Shown in pieces: positions 14,465-19,738 of a stretch of DNA of 26,255 bases. The notes below the pieces were generated by a model. That model had not been told where the DNA came from, did no database searches, and worked only from the letters and a program-made list of their open reading frames with translations. The stretch lies in the IMG/VR virus record IMGVR_UViG_3300006919_000374, positions 1 through 26,255 of that record; one strand, given 5' to 3'. The DNA comes from a virus. The stretch's first letter is position 1, and each line of letters begins with the position of its first letter. Both the position numbers and the translations under genes were made by a program.

Positions 14465-14652
14465 ACTGTATCCTTCCAACCTTTGATGCGAAAGTACTGG
14501 CCTTCAGAGTAACCATCTACATACGCACCCTTCATGTCATCTCTTCTGCTCATGTAACATGCAGCGCGAGGCATACCATTGTACCCATCGTAATAACCTA
14601 CATCATAGGCTGCTTCGCACTGATCCATATAAAGGTCTTTCATTTTACCCAT
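14452..14652 (-). CDS. Hypothetical 66-aa protein, first gene of the replication operon
   Basis: A small protein (MGKMKDLYMDQCEAAYDVGYYDGYNGMPRAA...) rich in Tyr, Gly and Asp, with the repeat-like pattern GYYDGYNGMP and YVDGYSEGQYF, and a C-terminal FRIKGWKDT. CAGGAG lies 6 nt before the ATG. It is the first gene after the 379-bp non-coding leader and overlaps the primase-helicase by 13 nt. Pairs of YxxGYxxG motifs occur in small phage proteins of unknown function. No role can be assigned. Confidence 0.6.
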   Translation of the reverse strand: MGKMKDLYMDQCEAAYDVGYYDGYNGMPRAACYMSRRDDMKGAYVDGYSEGQYFRIKGWKDTVCQN

Positions 14653-14824
14653 TGTTAACTCCTGTGTTCTAAGGGACTACAAACCCCTTACCATACTAAA
14701 AAAGTGAATACAAGGGTTTTCTTTGTTTTGTGTAGTTTGTATAATGTCTTTACTTAAGTAATCCTAAAGTATCACCACTCACTAGTAACTAGGAGTTAGT
14801 AAGTACTATGGTAATACTTAAGGA

Positions 14825-14914
14825 TTTCTATCGGAGGCCTATTTCCATCGGAGGGCTTTCCACTGGAGGGCCTCGGTCAATTTCCCACGGAGGGCTATTT
14901 CCACTGGAGGCCTA
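14825..14914 (+). repeat. Five-copy TTTCCaytGGAGGgcct array
   Basis: Five imperfect ~17-bp units with the core YCCMWYGGAGGSCT (the GGAGG cores begin at about 14833, 14850, 14865, 14889 and 14906) stand in tandem. An 8-nt interruption sits after the third copy. The TTTCC(C/T)A core also recurs in the array at 17972-18166, so both belong to one repeat family. Confidence 0.7.
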
Positions 14915-14922
14915 TGTTAACA

Positions 14923-14983
14923 CTTAGCCTGGCCCTATGCCTGGCCCCTGGCTAAGCGCCTGGCCAGGATCTTGGCTAAGGCC
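14923..14983. repeat. CTGGC-rich repeat block, left copy
   Basis: Within 61 bp CCTGG occurs four times and CCAGG once, with the palindrome CCTGGCCAGG at 14959-14968 and interspersed TTGGCTAAGGCC. The same vocabulary fills the block at 17928-18166 on the other side of the leftward cassette. Confidence 0.65.
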
Positions 14984-15018
14984 AAAGAAAAACCCTAAGC
15001 TAAATCAATAGCTTAGGG
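14984..15018 (-). terminator. Rho-independent terminator of the leftward peptidase cassette
   Basis: In the leftward transcript a perfect 9-bp stem (CCCTAAGCT / AGCTTAGGG) with an 8-nt loop is followed directly by TTTTTCTTT. It lies 13 nt after the stop codon of the 75-aa gene, so the cassette forms its own transcription unit. Confidence 0.85.
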
Positions 15019-15031
15019 CATAGCTTTGAAG

Positions 15032-15259
15032 TTAGTTAATGCTGACGATTGGATTTACGTTAGCTTCTAAGTTCATTTCCTCGCTATTGAGTAAGGTTAG
15101 AAACTCGCATAGCTCGTCCATTTTGTCGATTTCTTTGGTCAACATCTCGAACGCGCTTTCGTCTCGACCTATCGCCCAGAACGTAGCGATAATCTTGAGA
15201 CGCCCGCTAATGCGGTACGCCTCCTCTTGTGCTGCTGATTTCTCTTGAGCTAATTTCAT
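15032..15259 (-). CDS. Hypothetical 75-aa helical protein, last gene of the cassette
   Basis: A small, predicted mainly alpha-helical protein (QEKSAAQEEAYRISGRLKIIATFWAIG, then MLTKEIDKMDELCEFLTLLNSEEM). GGGAG precedes the ATG and the gene begins 2 nt after the peptidase stop codon. It is the last gene before the terminator. Heptad-like leucines and charges suggest a coiled coil or small helical bundle, possibly a partner of the upstream proteins. No family recognised. Confidence 0.6.
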   Translation of the reverse strand: MKLAQEKSAAQEEAYRISGRLKIIATFWAIGRDESAFEMLTKEIDKMDELCEFLTLLNSEEMNLEANVNPIVSIN

Positions 15260-15261
15260 AG

Positions 15262-16221
15262 TTACAGTCTCCCGTATTTGTTAAGGTTAATCTGCGCACC
15301 GTATGCATAGAGATCTTCTTCCAGTGCGTCCGTAGTTTTCCAGTAATCTGCAAGCAGTCGGGCTAAGGCCTCGGGATGCTCGCAGATGACCTCATAGAAG
15401 TCGGCTACAGCATCTTCTCCCACCACGGGGTCGGTGTGTCCGCTGGGCGTTCCTCGTAAGGGATACCCCCAGTGGTCATCCCAGTGATACTCTAAGATCG
15501 CAGGATCTCTTGCTATCACTAGCTTTGACCAGTCGGCGGATATAAGAGCGTCTCTAAGCTGCGCCACATAGTTTAAGTCTTGGGTTTCTTTGGCGGTGTG
15601 CTGCGAGTAGTAACCAACCGATAGGTTCGTACACTCTGGGATAATGTGAGCGTACTCATTACTATCTGTGTAACTACCAGTAGGGTCTGGCTCGTGATCC
15701 ATTCCTAGAATACTGGCAAGAGACTTGGCAAAGGCATCACTAGCTGTTCTGCACCCCGTCTGATGGGTTATAATATCGCTAGTACCCTTGCGGTCGAAGC
15801 TAATGACTGCATTCACACTAGCTAACCACCAAGGATTATCATCCACTAGCGCCTTAGAGCCAATACAGCCAGTTTCTTCTTCGGCATGGACTACATAGAC
15901 GCCCTCGATACCTGCATCGATCATTTCTAAGATCAACCAGATACCTGTCGCACAGTCTGCGCCCAGACAGTTAGACTTGGAACCGTTAGCTAAGCTGACA
16001 ATACCGTCATTGATCTGGATATTCTGCATACCACCATTGCTGTGGACGCTATCGTAATGTGCAGCGTAGCAGACGCTTGGGTTATCGCCTATGACTAGCT
16101 CATAGTTACCATTCTTGTCTGGATACCCGAAGGTCGGGTGTAGAAAACGGCTACAGAAATCCTTGATGGACTCGGTGCCATGCTTGCGCTTATATTTAAG
16201 CATTGACGTCAGGCTATGCAC
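15262..16221 (-). CDS. Di-zinc aminopeptidase-like enzyme (M28/M20/M42 clan MH)
   Basis: A 319-aa protein with all five metal-ligand motifs of clan MH peptidases in order. They are AAHYDSVH (H55, D57), LGADCATGIW (D89, bridging), HAEEETGCIGS (E114 base and E115 ligand), ISFDRKGTSD (D143) and GYYSQHTAKE (H208). A C-terminal extension of about 100 residues (LEYHWDDHWGYPLRGTPSG and helices) has no recognised motif. There is no signal peptide, so it probably acts in the cytoplasm on peptides or amino-acylated substrates. The start is a GTG with GGAGGG 6 nt upstream, overlapping the Cys-rich gene by 13 nt. Such enzymes are uncommon in phages. Activity is inferred from complete ligands; substrate unknown. 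Confidence 0.78.
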   Translation of the reverse strand: MHSLTSMLKYKRKHGTESIKDFCSRFLHPTFGYPDKNGNYELVIGDNPSVCYAAHYDSVHSNGGMQNIQINDGIVSLANGSKSNCLGADCATGIWLILEMIDAGIEGVYVVHAEEETGCIGSKALVDDNPWWLASVNAVISFDRKGTSDIITHQTGCRTASDAFAKSLASILGMDHEPDPTGSYTDSNEYAHIIPECTNLSVGYYSQHTAKETQDLNYVAQLRDALISADWSKLVIARDPAILEYHWDDHWGYPLRGTPSGHTDPVVGEDAVADFYEVICEHPEALARLLADYWKTTDALEEDLYAYGAQINLNKYGRL

Positions 16222-17642
16222 TGCTCGCCCTCCTCTTTCTTACGTTGTGATGACCACTCACCAGTTAGTTCATTCTGAACATACTCATATATGCGGTCAC
16301 TCTTGTTAAACGCTTGGATCTGCTCCAAGGTTGTCAGTTCGCCATCTTCTAAGACCTGAGCCTCATCGTTGTGATAGATGCCATCGCTTAGCCAACAGGT
16401 AAAGTATTCGTTGTCATACTGATCTGCGGAGATATCTTCACCATCCGCCGTAGTATAAACATACTCCTGATACCATAGCTGTCCATCGGTACACTCAATA
16501 GCGTATTCGTCTGCATAGTATGAGTCCCAATACTGAACTACGGTATTACCGTTCCAGTGACGGCTATATACTTCCCTAGCATCGCACTCAGGATAATACT
16601 CATCTGAATACTCGCATCTGAAGTATCTACTCTCAAGACAGCTCGGACATATGGCTCTATCACAGACGTGAGTTACGTCCATTTCATGGATACTGTCTGA
16701 GCAATCTTCGCAGAAGTAACACTCGCCATCTCTTAAGATGCCGCCGTAGTTACTACCGTCGATAGTGCCACATTCGTCAACTACGAGATAATCTCCCCAG
16801 ACACGTAAGGCACGAGGCTCCAGATCAAGGTAAGGTGCTAACCACCCACCATCATAAGGATCAGCAACTAAGCAAGCACCAGTCCATGATGCACTATCTG
16901 CTCTCCTAGCTCCCATCAGATAGAGCTGATCGTTAAGCATTTCATAGGCTGCTTCTGATACGCAGTAGATAGGCGCTGCCTGAGGAATCTCTGGCTTAGT
17001 CCACACGACACACCGACCAGCGATCTGTCCTGAGGGAGTTTCTAACCAGAGTATCGTAAACTCACCAGACGCATAAGCTTCTACAGGATGCTTAGGTAAT
17101 GAGTCAAACGAGTACCGCATACAGCTATTGGCCATATGTTTCTTAGACCAAGACGTATCTACATTCTCATAATCGGCTTGCTCATAAGAGTAGGCTTTTC
17201 TAAATGAGGCTGCATCTTGGCCAGTCTTTAAGGTAAAGTCTTTGGCTAATAGCTTAGCTTTTACCTCATCGACCATTTTGTCGATCTCACTATCGGTTAG
17301 CACTGGGAACATACGTCTAATCGCACGCCCAATCCGCATAGCTTGGCGACCATTACGGCCTTTAGACCTAGCATTGGCATCTGGCCAAATGTATAGGCTA
17401 TTAGGCTCATTACGATCTACGTTAGGTCTATAGAAATCTATGACCTGTTTGATCTTATTGTTTTGCTCCATGTGATAGCTATTGAGAATAGTACCTTCGA
17501 TACCTCGAATATCCCCTATACCTGTCACTAGGATATCATACACGCGAGTTTCTATGAACTTGCCTGCACGACGAGACAGGCCTTCATTACTAAGCTCATC
17601 GCTTAGCTCAAGACCTGCGAGAGATTTTCCAAAGTCTCTCAT
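16209..17642 (-). CDS. Cys-rich protein of unknown function with zinc-finger-like domain
   Basis: A 477-aa protein, first gene of the cassette. AGGAGGT lies 4 nt before the ATG. The N-terminal third is basic and helical (KGRNGRQAMRIGRAIRRMFPVLTDSEIDKMV). A middle beta-rich domain (about 165-300) has the sequence HMANSCMRYSFDSLPKHPVEAY followed by EFTILWLETPSGQIAGRCVVW. Residues 308-353 form a Cys-rich region (C308, C311, C314, C327, C332, C335, C343, C353) in CxxCxxC and CxxC pairs, resembling tandem treble-clef or LIM-like zinc knuckles. The acidic, Tyr/Trp-rich C-terminal part repeats an xYWDSYYADEYA-type unit. I recall similar uncharacterised phage proteins but no function. It is co-transcribed and overlaps with the peptidase gene. 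Confidence 0.7.
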   Translation of the reverse strand: MRDFGKSLAGLELSDELSNEGLSRRAGKFIETRVYDILVTGIGDIRGIEGTILNSYHMEQNNKIKQVIDFYRPNVDRNEPNSLYIWPDANARSKGRNGRQAMRIGRAIRRMFPVLTDSEIDKMVDEVKAKLLAKDFTLKTGQDAASFRKAYSYEQADYENVDTSWSKKHMANSCMRYSFDSLPKHPVEAYASGEFTILWLETPSGQIAGRCVVWTKPEIPQAAPIYCVSEAAYEMLNDQLYLMGARRADSASWTGACLVADPYDGGWLAPYLDLEPRALRVWGDYLVVDECGTIDGSNYGGILRDGECYFCEDCSDSIHEMDVTHVCDRAICPSCLESRYFRCEYSDEYYPECDAREVYSRHWNGNTVVQYWDSYYADEYAIECTDGQLWYQEYVYTTADGEDISADQYDNEYFTCWLSDGIYHNDEAQVLEDGELTTLEQIQAFNKSDRIYEYVQNELTGEWSSQRKKEEGEQCIA

Positions 17643-17739
17643 AGTTACCTCCTAAGTAACGGTTAAAGTTTACAGCTTACGCTGCGGCTAAGATACAGGC
17701 TAAGGAACGAATCAGTGGACGCACCTATCCTGTGCTTAT

Positions 17740-17768
17740 ACTATAGCATTTCTAGGGGTAAGGGTCAA
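17740..17768 (-). promoter_or_regulatory. Sigma70-like promoter of the leftward peptidase cassette
   Basis: On the minus strand TTGACC (-35, 17763-17768) stands 17 nt from TATAGT (-10, 17740-17745); each box matches consensus at 5 of 6 positions and the spacing is optimal. The first gene starts about 90 nt downstream with a strong AGGAGGT. Confidence 0.75.
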
Positions 17769-17801
17769 ATCCTTAGTTTTATTCTATGGTAACAGCCGGG
17801 C

Positions 17802-17917
17802 TTGTGATCACGTTTGTAGTACCTGAGAATAACTACAATACAATCAAGTACTTACACCCACTGCGTACAACTAATTTGTGATCACAGTTCCTGTGCAGGG
17901 GGATTTCTTGTGATCAC
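17802..17917. promoter_or_regulatory. Three TTGTGATCAC palindromic sites
   Basis: TTGTGATCAC occurs at 17802-17811, 17876-17885 and 17908-17917, each centred on the perfect palindrome GTGATCAC; the second and third extend to TGTGATCACA. They lie just upstream of the cassette promoter. The half-sites look like those of CRP but lack the 6-nt spacer, so a different regulator is more likely. Confidence 0.55.
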
Positions 17918-17971
17918 ATATGGGCAGCCAGGCCTGGCGCTGAGCTAAGGAAATACCTTAAACCTTCGATC

Positions 17972-18166
17972 ATTTCCCATCCGGGGTCCTGGCTTAGGGC
18001 TTAGCCTGGCGCCTGGCTTAATTCCTATCCGGGGTCCTGGCCTGGGGCTTAACCTGGCCCTTAGGTTATTTCCTATCCGGGGTCTTAGCCTGGGGCCTGG
18101 CCAGGGGCCTGGCTTAGGTCATTTCCCATCGGGGGGTCTAGGGCCTGGCCTGGGGCTTAACCTGGC
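17972..18166. repeat. Four-copy ~50-bp GC-rich minisatellite
   Basis: Units begin with ATTTCC(C/T)ATCCGGGG or close variants at 17972, 18021, 18068 and 18121 (spacing 49, 47 and 53 bp). Each continues into a variable CCTGGC/TTAGGGCTTA/CTTAACCTGG tail. More than a dozen CCTGG words and the palindrome CCTGGCCAGG (about 18097-18106) make it very prone to secondary structure. Related sequences precede it at 17928-17950. Confidence 0.8.
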
Positions 18167-18286
18167 GGTATACAATGGTATGCAATAAGCGGTATGCAAT
18201 GGTATACAATAAGCGGTATGCAATGGTATACATTAATTGGTATACTATGGTATGCACTAAACTGTATGCTATGGTATACACTAAGC
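18167..18286. repeat. Iteron array: five tandem 24-bp units
   Basis: Five abutting 24-bp units (starting at 18167, 18191, 18215, 18239, 18263) each contain two GGTATRC boxes, spaced 10 and then 14 nt to the next unit, so ten boxes in all. Every unit holds exactly one palindromic GTATAC and one GTATGC, in variable order, and most end in a TAAGC-like trailer. Unit 5 begins TGTATGC. No spacers of CRISPR type. This is the architecture of initiator-binding iterons or of a cooperative repressor array. Confidence 0.9.
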
Positions 18287-18500
18287 TATGATCCTAGCGC
18301 ATAGCACCTATGCAAACAAATCGTATCTCCCGGTGCATTTTTTTGTTGCAGACCTTAGCGCAATATGGCATAACTTATGTATGGACAGGGGAACACGGGG
18401 TTCCTAGGATCGGTGAGATCCGCTTCTGTCAGTCTAGTTAGCCTAGGCCGAAGGGCAATCCTGCCCATAGAAAATTCAACGTACTTTGGAGGTACACATT

Positions 18501-18755
18501 ATGTCAGACTTTTGGTCACAAGAAGAAGTTACAGTCGAGATCCTACGCAAGCGCGCTCACAAAGAGATCCTTGAGCTTGTTTGTCAGCACCTTGCTACGA
18601 TCAAAGACAATTCCGCTTTTGATATCGCACTGGATGCCGTGCTTATGTACATGACAATAGATATGGGTTCTACCCCACGTCACGTCATTAAAGACGCTAT
18701 CCACGACCGCGCTACGAAGTTGCGTTTAGACCGTCAAGAGGCGGCTAAGAAATGA
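18501..18755 (+). CDS. Hypothetical 84-aa protein, first rightward gene after the control region
   Basis: I choose the ATG at 18501, preceded by GGAGGT at 18488-18493 (7-nt spacing), over the upstream in-frame ATG that overlaps the ribosome binding site. The product is predicted all-helical (SDFWSQEEVTVEILRKRAHKEILELVCQHLATI, then FDIALDAVLMYMTID, then RHVIKDAIHDRATKLRL). There is no Cys cluster, no membrane segment, and no clear helix-turn-helix. Position next to the iteron array makes a regulatory or initiator-accessory role worth considering, but nothing in the sequence shows it. Confidence 0.65.
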   Translation: MSDFWSQEEVTVEILRKRAHKEILELVCQHLATIKDNSAFDIALDAVLMYMTIDMGSTPRHVIKDAIHDRATKLRLDRQEAAKK

Positions 18756-18850
18756 CACCGCGTGAACTTATAGTGTCCCTTATTGGGGCACTTATCCTTT
18801 TCCTTATCCCGTTGGCTTGGTTTTATATAGTCTTTGGGATAGGCTATTAA
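18752..18850 (+). CDS. 32-aa single-span membrane protein
   Basis: A very short ORF whose ATG overlaps the previous TGA (ATGA). It encodes a polar start (MTPRELIVS) and one long hydrophobic segment (LIGALILFLIPLAWFYIVFG). Tight coupling to the upstream gene and the clean transmembrane composition support coding. Function unknown; such mini-membrane proteins often modulate host membrane enzymes or lysis. Confidence 0.55.
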   Translation: MTPRELIVSLIGALILFLIPLAWFYIVFGIGY

Positions 18851-18942
18851 CTACGTTGGGGCCCCTGCTATTTCCGTAGCTTGGGCCTTAGCGGCGCGCA
18901 ACCACCCTCATTTCCAAAATAAAAAAATACCTTGAGACTAAA

Positions 18943-18957
18943 GTGACGTAACGTCAC
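18943..18957 (+). promoter_or_regulatory. GTGACGT-A-ACGTCAC palindrome
   Basis: Two perfect 7-bp arms separated by one base, 25 bp upstream of the -35 box at 18982. This is a typical activator or repressor dyad position; the cognate protein is unknown. Confidence 0.5.
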
Positions 18958-18981
18958 AAAGAAAAACCTTAGGGCTACCCC

Positions 18982-19010
18982 TTGAAACTACCGCAGTCAC
19001 TTACTATACT
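18982..19010 (+). promoter_or_regulatory. Sigma70-like promoter P1 of the packaging operon
   Basis: TTGAAA (18982-18987) and TATACT (19005-19010) with a 17-nt spacer; both boxes match consensus at 5 of 6 positions. The -10 is embedded in the perfect palindrome TATACTATAGTATA (19005-19018), so binding of a dimeric regulator could block it. Confidence 0.7.
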
Positions 19011-19018
19011 ATAGTATA
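19005..19018 (+). promoter_or_regulatory. 14-bp perfect palindrome over the P1 -10 box
   Basis: TATACTATAGTATA is fully self-complementary and begins at the first base of the -10 element. A TATACTATAG word also occurs at the leftward cassette promoter (about 17737-17746), on the opposite orientation. Confidence 0.5.
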
Positions 19019-19189
19019 ACTTAAGTATCTACCAACTCCTAGAACCTTATTAGAGAGTCTGTAGCAGGTAGGTACTATAGATCTACTTAAGTATTACTCT
19101 AGTATAGATGTTTTCTAGTGGTTTGTAGTACTATTTACAATCTAGAGTTGTATTTCCTGTAGTATTACAAAAATATTACGCTAGACCCC

Positions 19190-19217
19190 TTGACAAATCT
19201 AAATTAGTACCTATATG
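19190..19217 (+). promoter_or_regulatory. Sigma70-like promoter P2 of the packaging operon
   Basis: Perfect TTGACA (19190-19195), 16-nt spacer, TATATG (19212-19217) followed by G: the same architecture as the SSB-gene promoter. It lies about 110 nt before the terminase small subunit. Confidence 0.6.
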
Positions 19218-19327
19218 GCCCTCATAGACCCTAGATTAGGCTGAATCGTACCTTCCCAGTATTTGTAGTTTTGATGATGGCGGATTGTTGCCTCACTAAG
19301 GTCTAAACTCCAAGAAAGACTAGAATA

Positions 19328-19738
19328 ATGGCTGGCCCATTGCCTACACTGAAATATAGCGAAGCTATAGCCAAGTATATACGTCAAGCTGTGCAAGATG
19401 GTGTACAGATCAAGGATATACTAGCTACTGTTAACAAACGCTATCAGAATGCCCCTAGAAACAACGCAATGCTCTACAAGTTATACGGTGGAGACATTGC
19501 TGAAGCTCGTGCAGAGATCACTCAGCGCGTGGGCAATGTAGTTATTGAGCAAGCCCTCTCTGGTCACTATCCCTCTCAAGAGCTGTTCCTGCGTTCTAAA
19601 GCAGGTTGGAGTCCTAAGAGTACCGAAGTTGCAGAAGAGGGCGCTGGAGATGACGATGAGAACTCTGGCGCAATCAATACCTTAATGACACTGCTAGGAC
19701 ACAATGGTTCGGACGTACATCAAGAAGACGGCGATTGA
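19328..19738 (+). CDS. Terminase small subunit (putative)
   Basis: A 136-aa protein directly upstream of, and overlapping by 35 nt, the large terminase gene. The N-terminal half has helical segments of the size expected for a DNA-binding helix-turn-helix (YSEAIAKYIRQAVQDGVQIKDILATVNKRY). The middle part (VGNVVIEQALSGHYPSQELFLRSKAGWSP) resembles the oligomerisation segment of small terminases, and the C-terminus is acidic (EEGAGDDDENSG) with a DVHQEDGD tail. It would recognise the pac/cos site and load the large subunit. The call rests mainly on position and size; sequence similarity within this class is usually low. Confidence 0.72.
   Translation: MAGPLPTLKYSEAIAKYIRQAVQDGVQIKDILATVNKRYQNAPRNNAMLYKLYGGDIAEARAEITQRVGNVVIEQALSGHYPSQELFLRSKAGWSPKSTEVAEEGAGDDDENSGAINTLMTLLGHNGSDVHQEDGD

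Larger units (their letters stand above)
14653..15031. other. Non-coding leader between the two leftward transcription units
   Basis: Over 370 bp without a convincing gene. From right to left it holds the terminator of the upstream cassette (14984-15018), a CTGGC-rich block (14923-14983), a TTTCC/GGAGG repeat array (14825-14914), an ACTTAAGTA-containing AT-rich leader (14750-14825) and GTTTGTAGT (14676-14684, minus strand). Leftward transcription of the replication operon should start here. I found no clear TTGACA/TATAAT pair on the minus strand; a TATAAT at 14740 is on the plus strand and has no -35. Confidence 0.6.
17643..18500. other. 858-bp non-coding control region, candidate origin
   Basis: No convincing gene on either strand. 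It holds the leftward cassette promoter (17740-17768), three GTGATCAC palindromes (17802-17917), GTTTGTAGTAC (17813), a GC-rich ~50-bp repeat array with many CCTGG words (17928-18166), a five-copy 24-bp iteron array (18167-18286) and a T7 run (about 18339). Small hairpin sequences follow (for example GGAAC-ACGGG-GTTCC near 18392-18406). It divides leftward from rightward transcription. This density of repeats is what phage replication origins or master operators look like; which of the two is not decided by sequence. Confidence 0.6.
18851..19327 (+). other. Non-coding leader of the packaging/structural operon
   Basis: Without a convincing gene. It holds a short GC-rich stretch similar to the other repeat blocks (TATTTCCGTAGCTTGGGCC), the GTGACGT-A-ACGTCAC palindrome, two sigma70-like rightward promoters (18982, 19190) and a TATACTATAGTATA palindrome. 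Two ACTTAAGTAT elements (19019 and 19084) and a GTTTGTAGTAC word (19121) follow. The 110 nt between the second promoter and the terminase gene would be an untranslated leader. Confidence 0.6.

Noticed and set aside
14717-14745. Rightward promoter at TATAAT 14740
   Set aside because: The -10 match is perfect but there is no -35 at a workable distance and no rightward gene downstream.
17802-17917. CRP binding sites
   Set aside because: TGTGA and TCACA halves abut, whereas CRP needs TGTGA-N6-TCACA; listed only as generic palindromes.
18167-18286. CRISPR array
   Set aside because: The 24-bp units abut directly with no unique spacers and each is internally duplicated, so this is an iteron-type tandem repeat.
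18300-18480. tRNA or structured RNA gene in the leader of the 84-aa gene
   Set aside because: Small hairpins (GGAAC/GTTCC, GGGC/GCCC) are present but no TPsiC arm, acceptor pairing or cloverleaf could be built.
18377-18574. 65-aa rightward ORF
   Set aside because: It overlaps the 84-aa gene in another frame, lacks a ribosome binding site and has an arginine/serine-rich product resembling non-coding translation.
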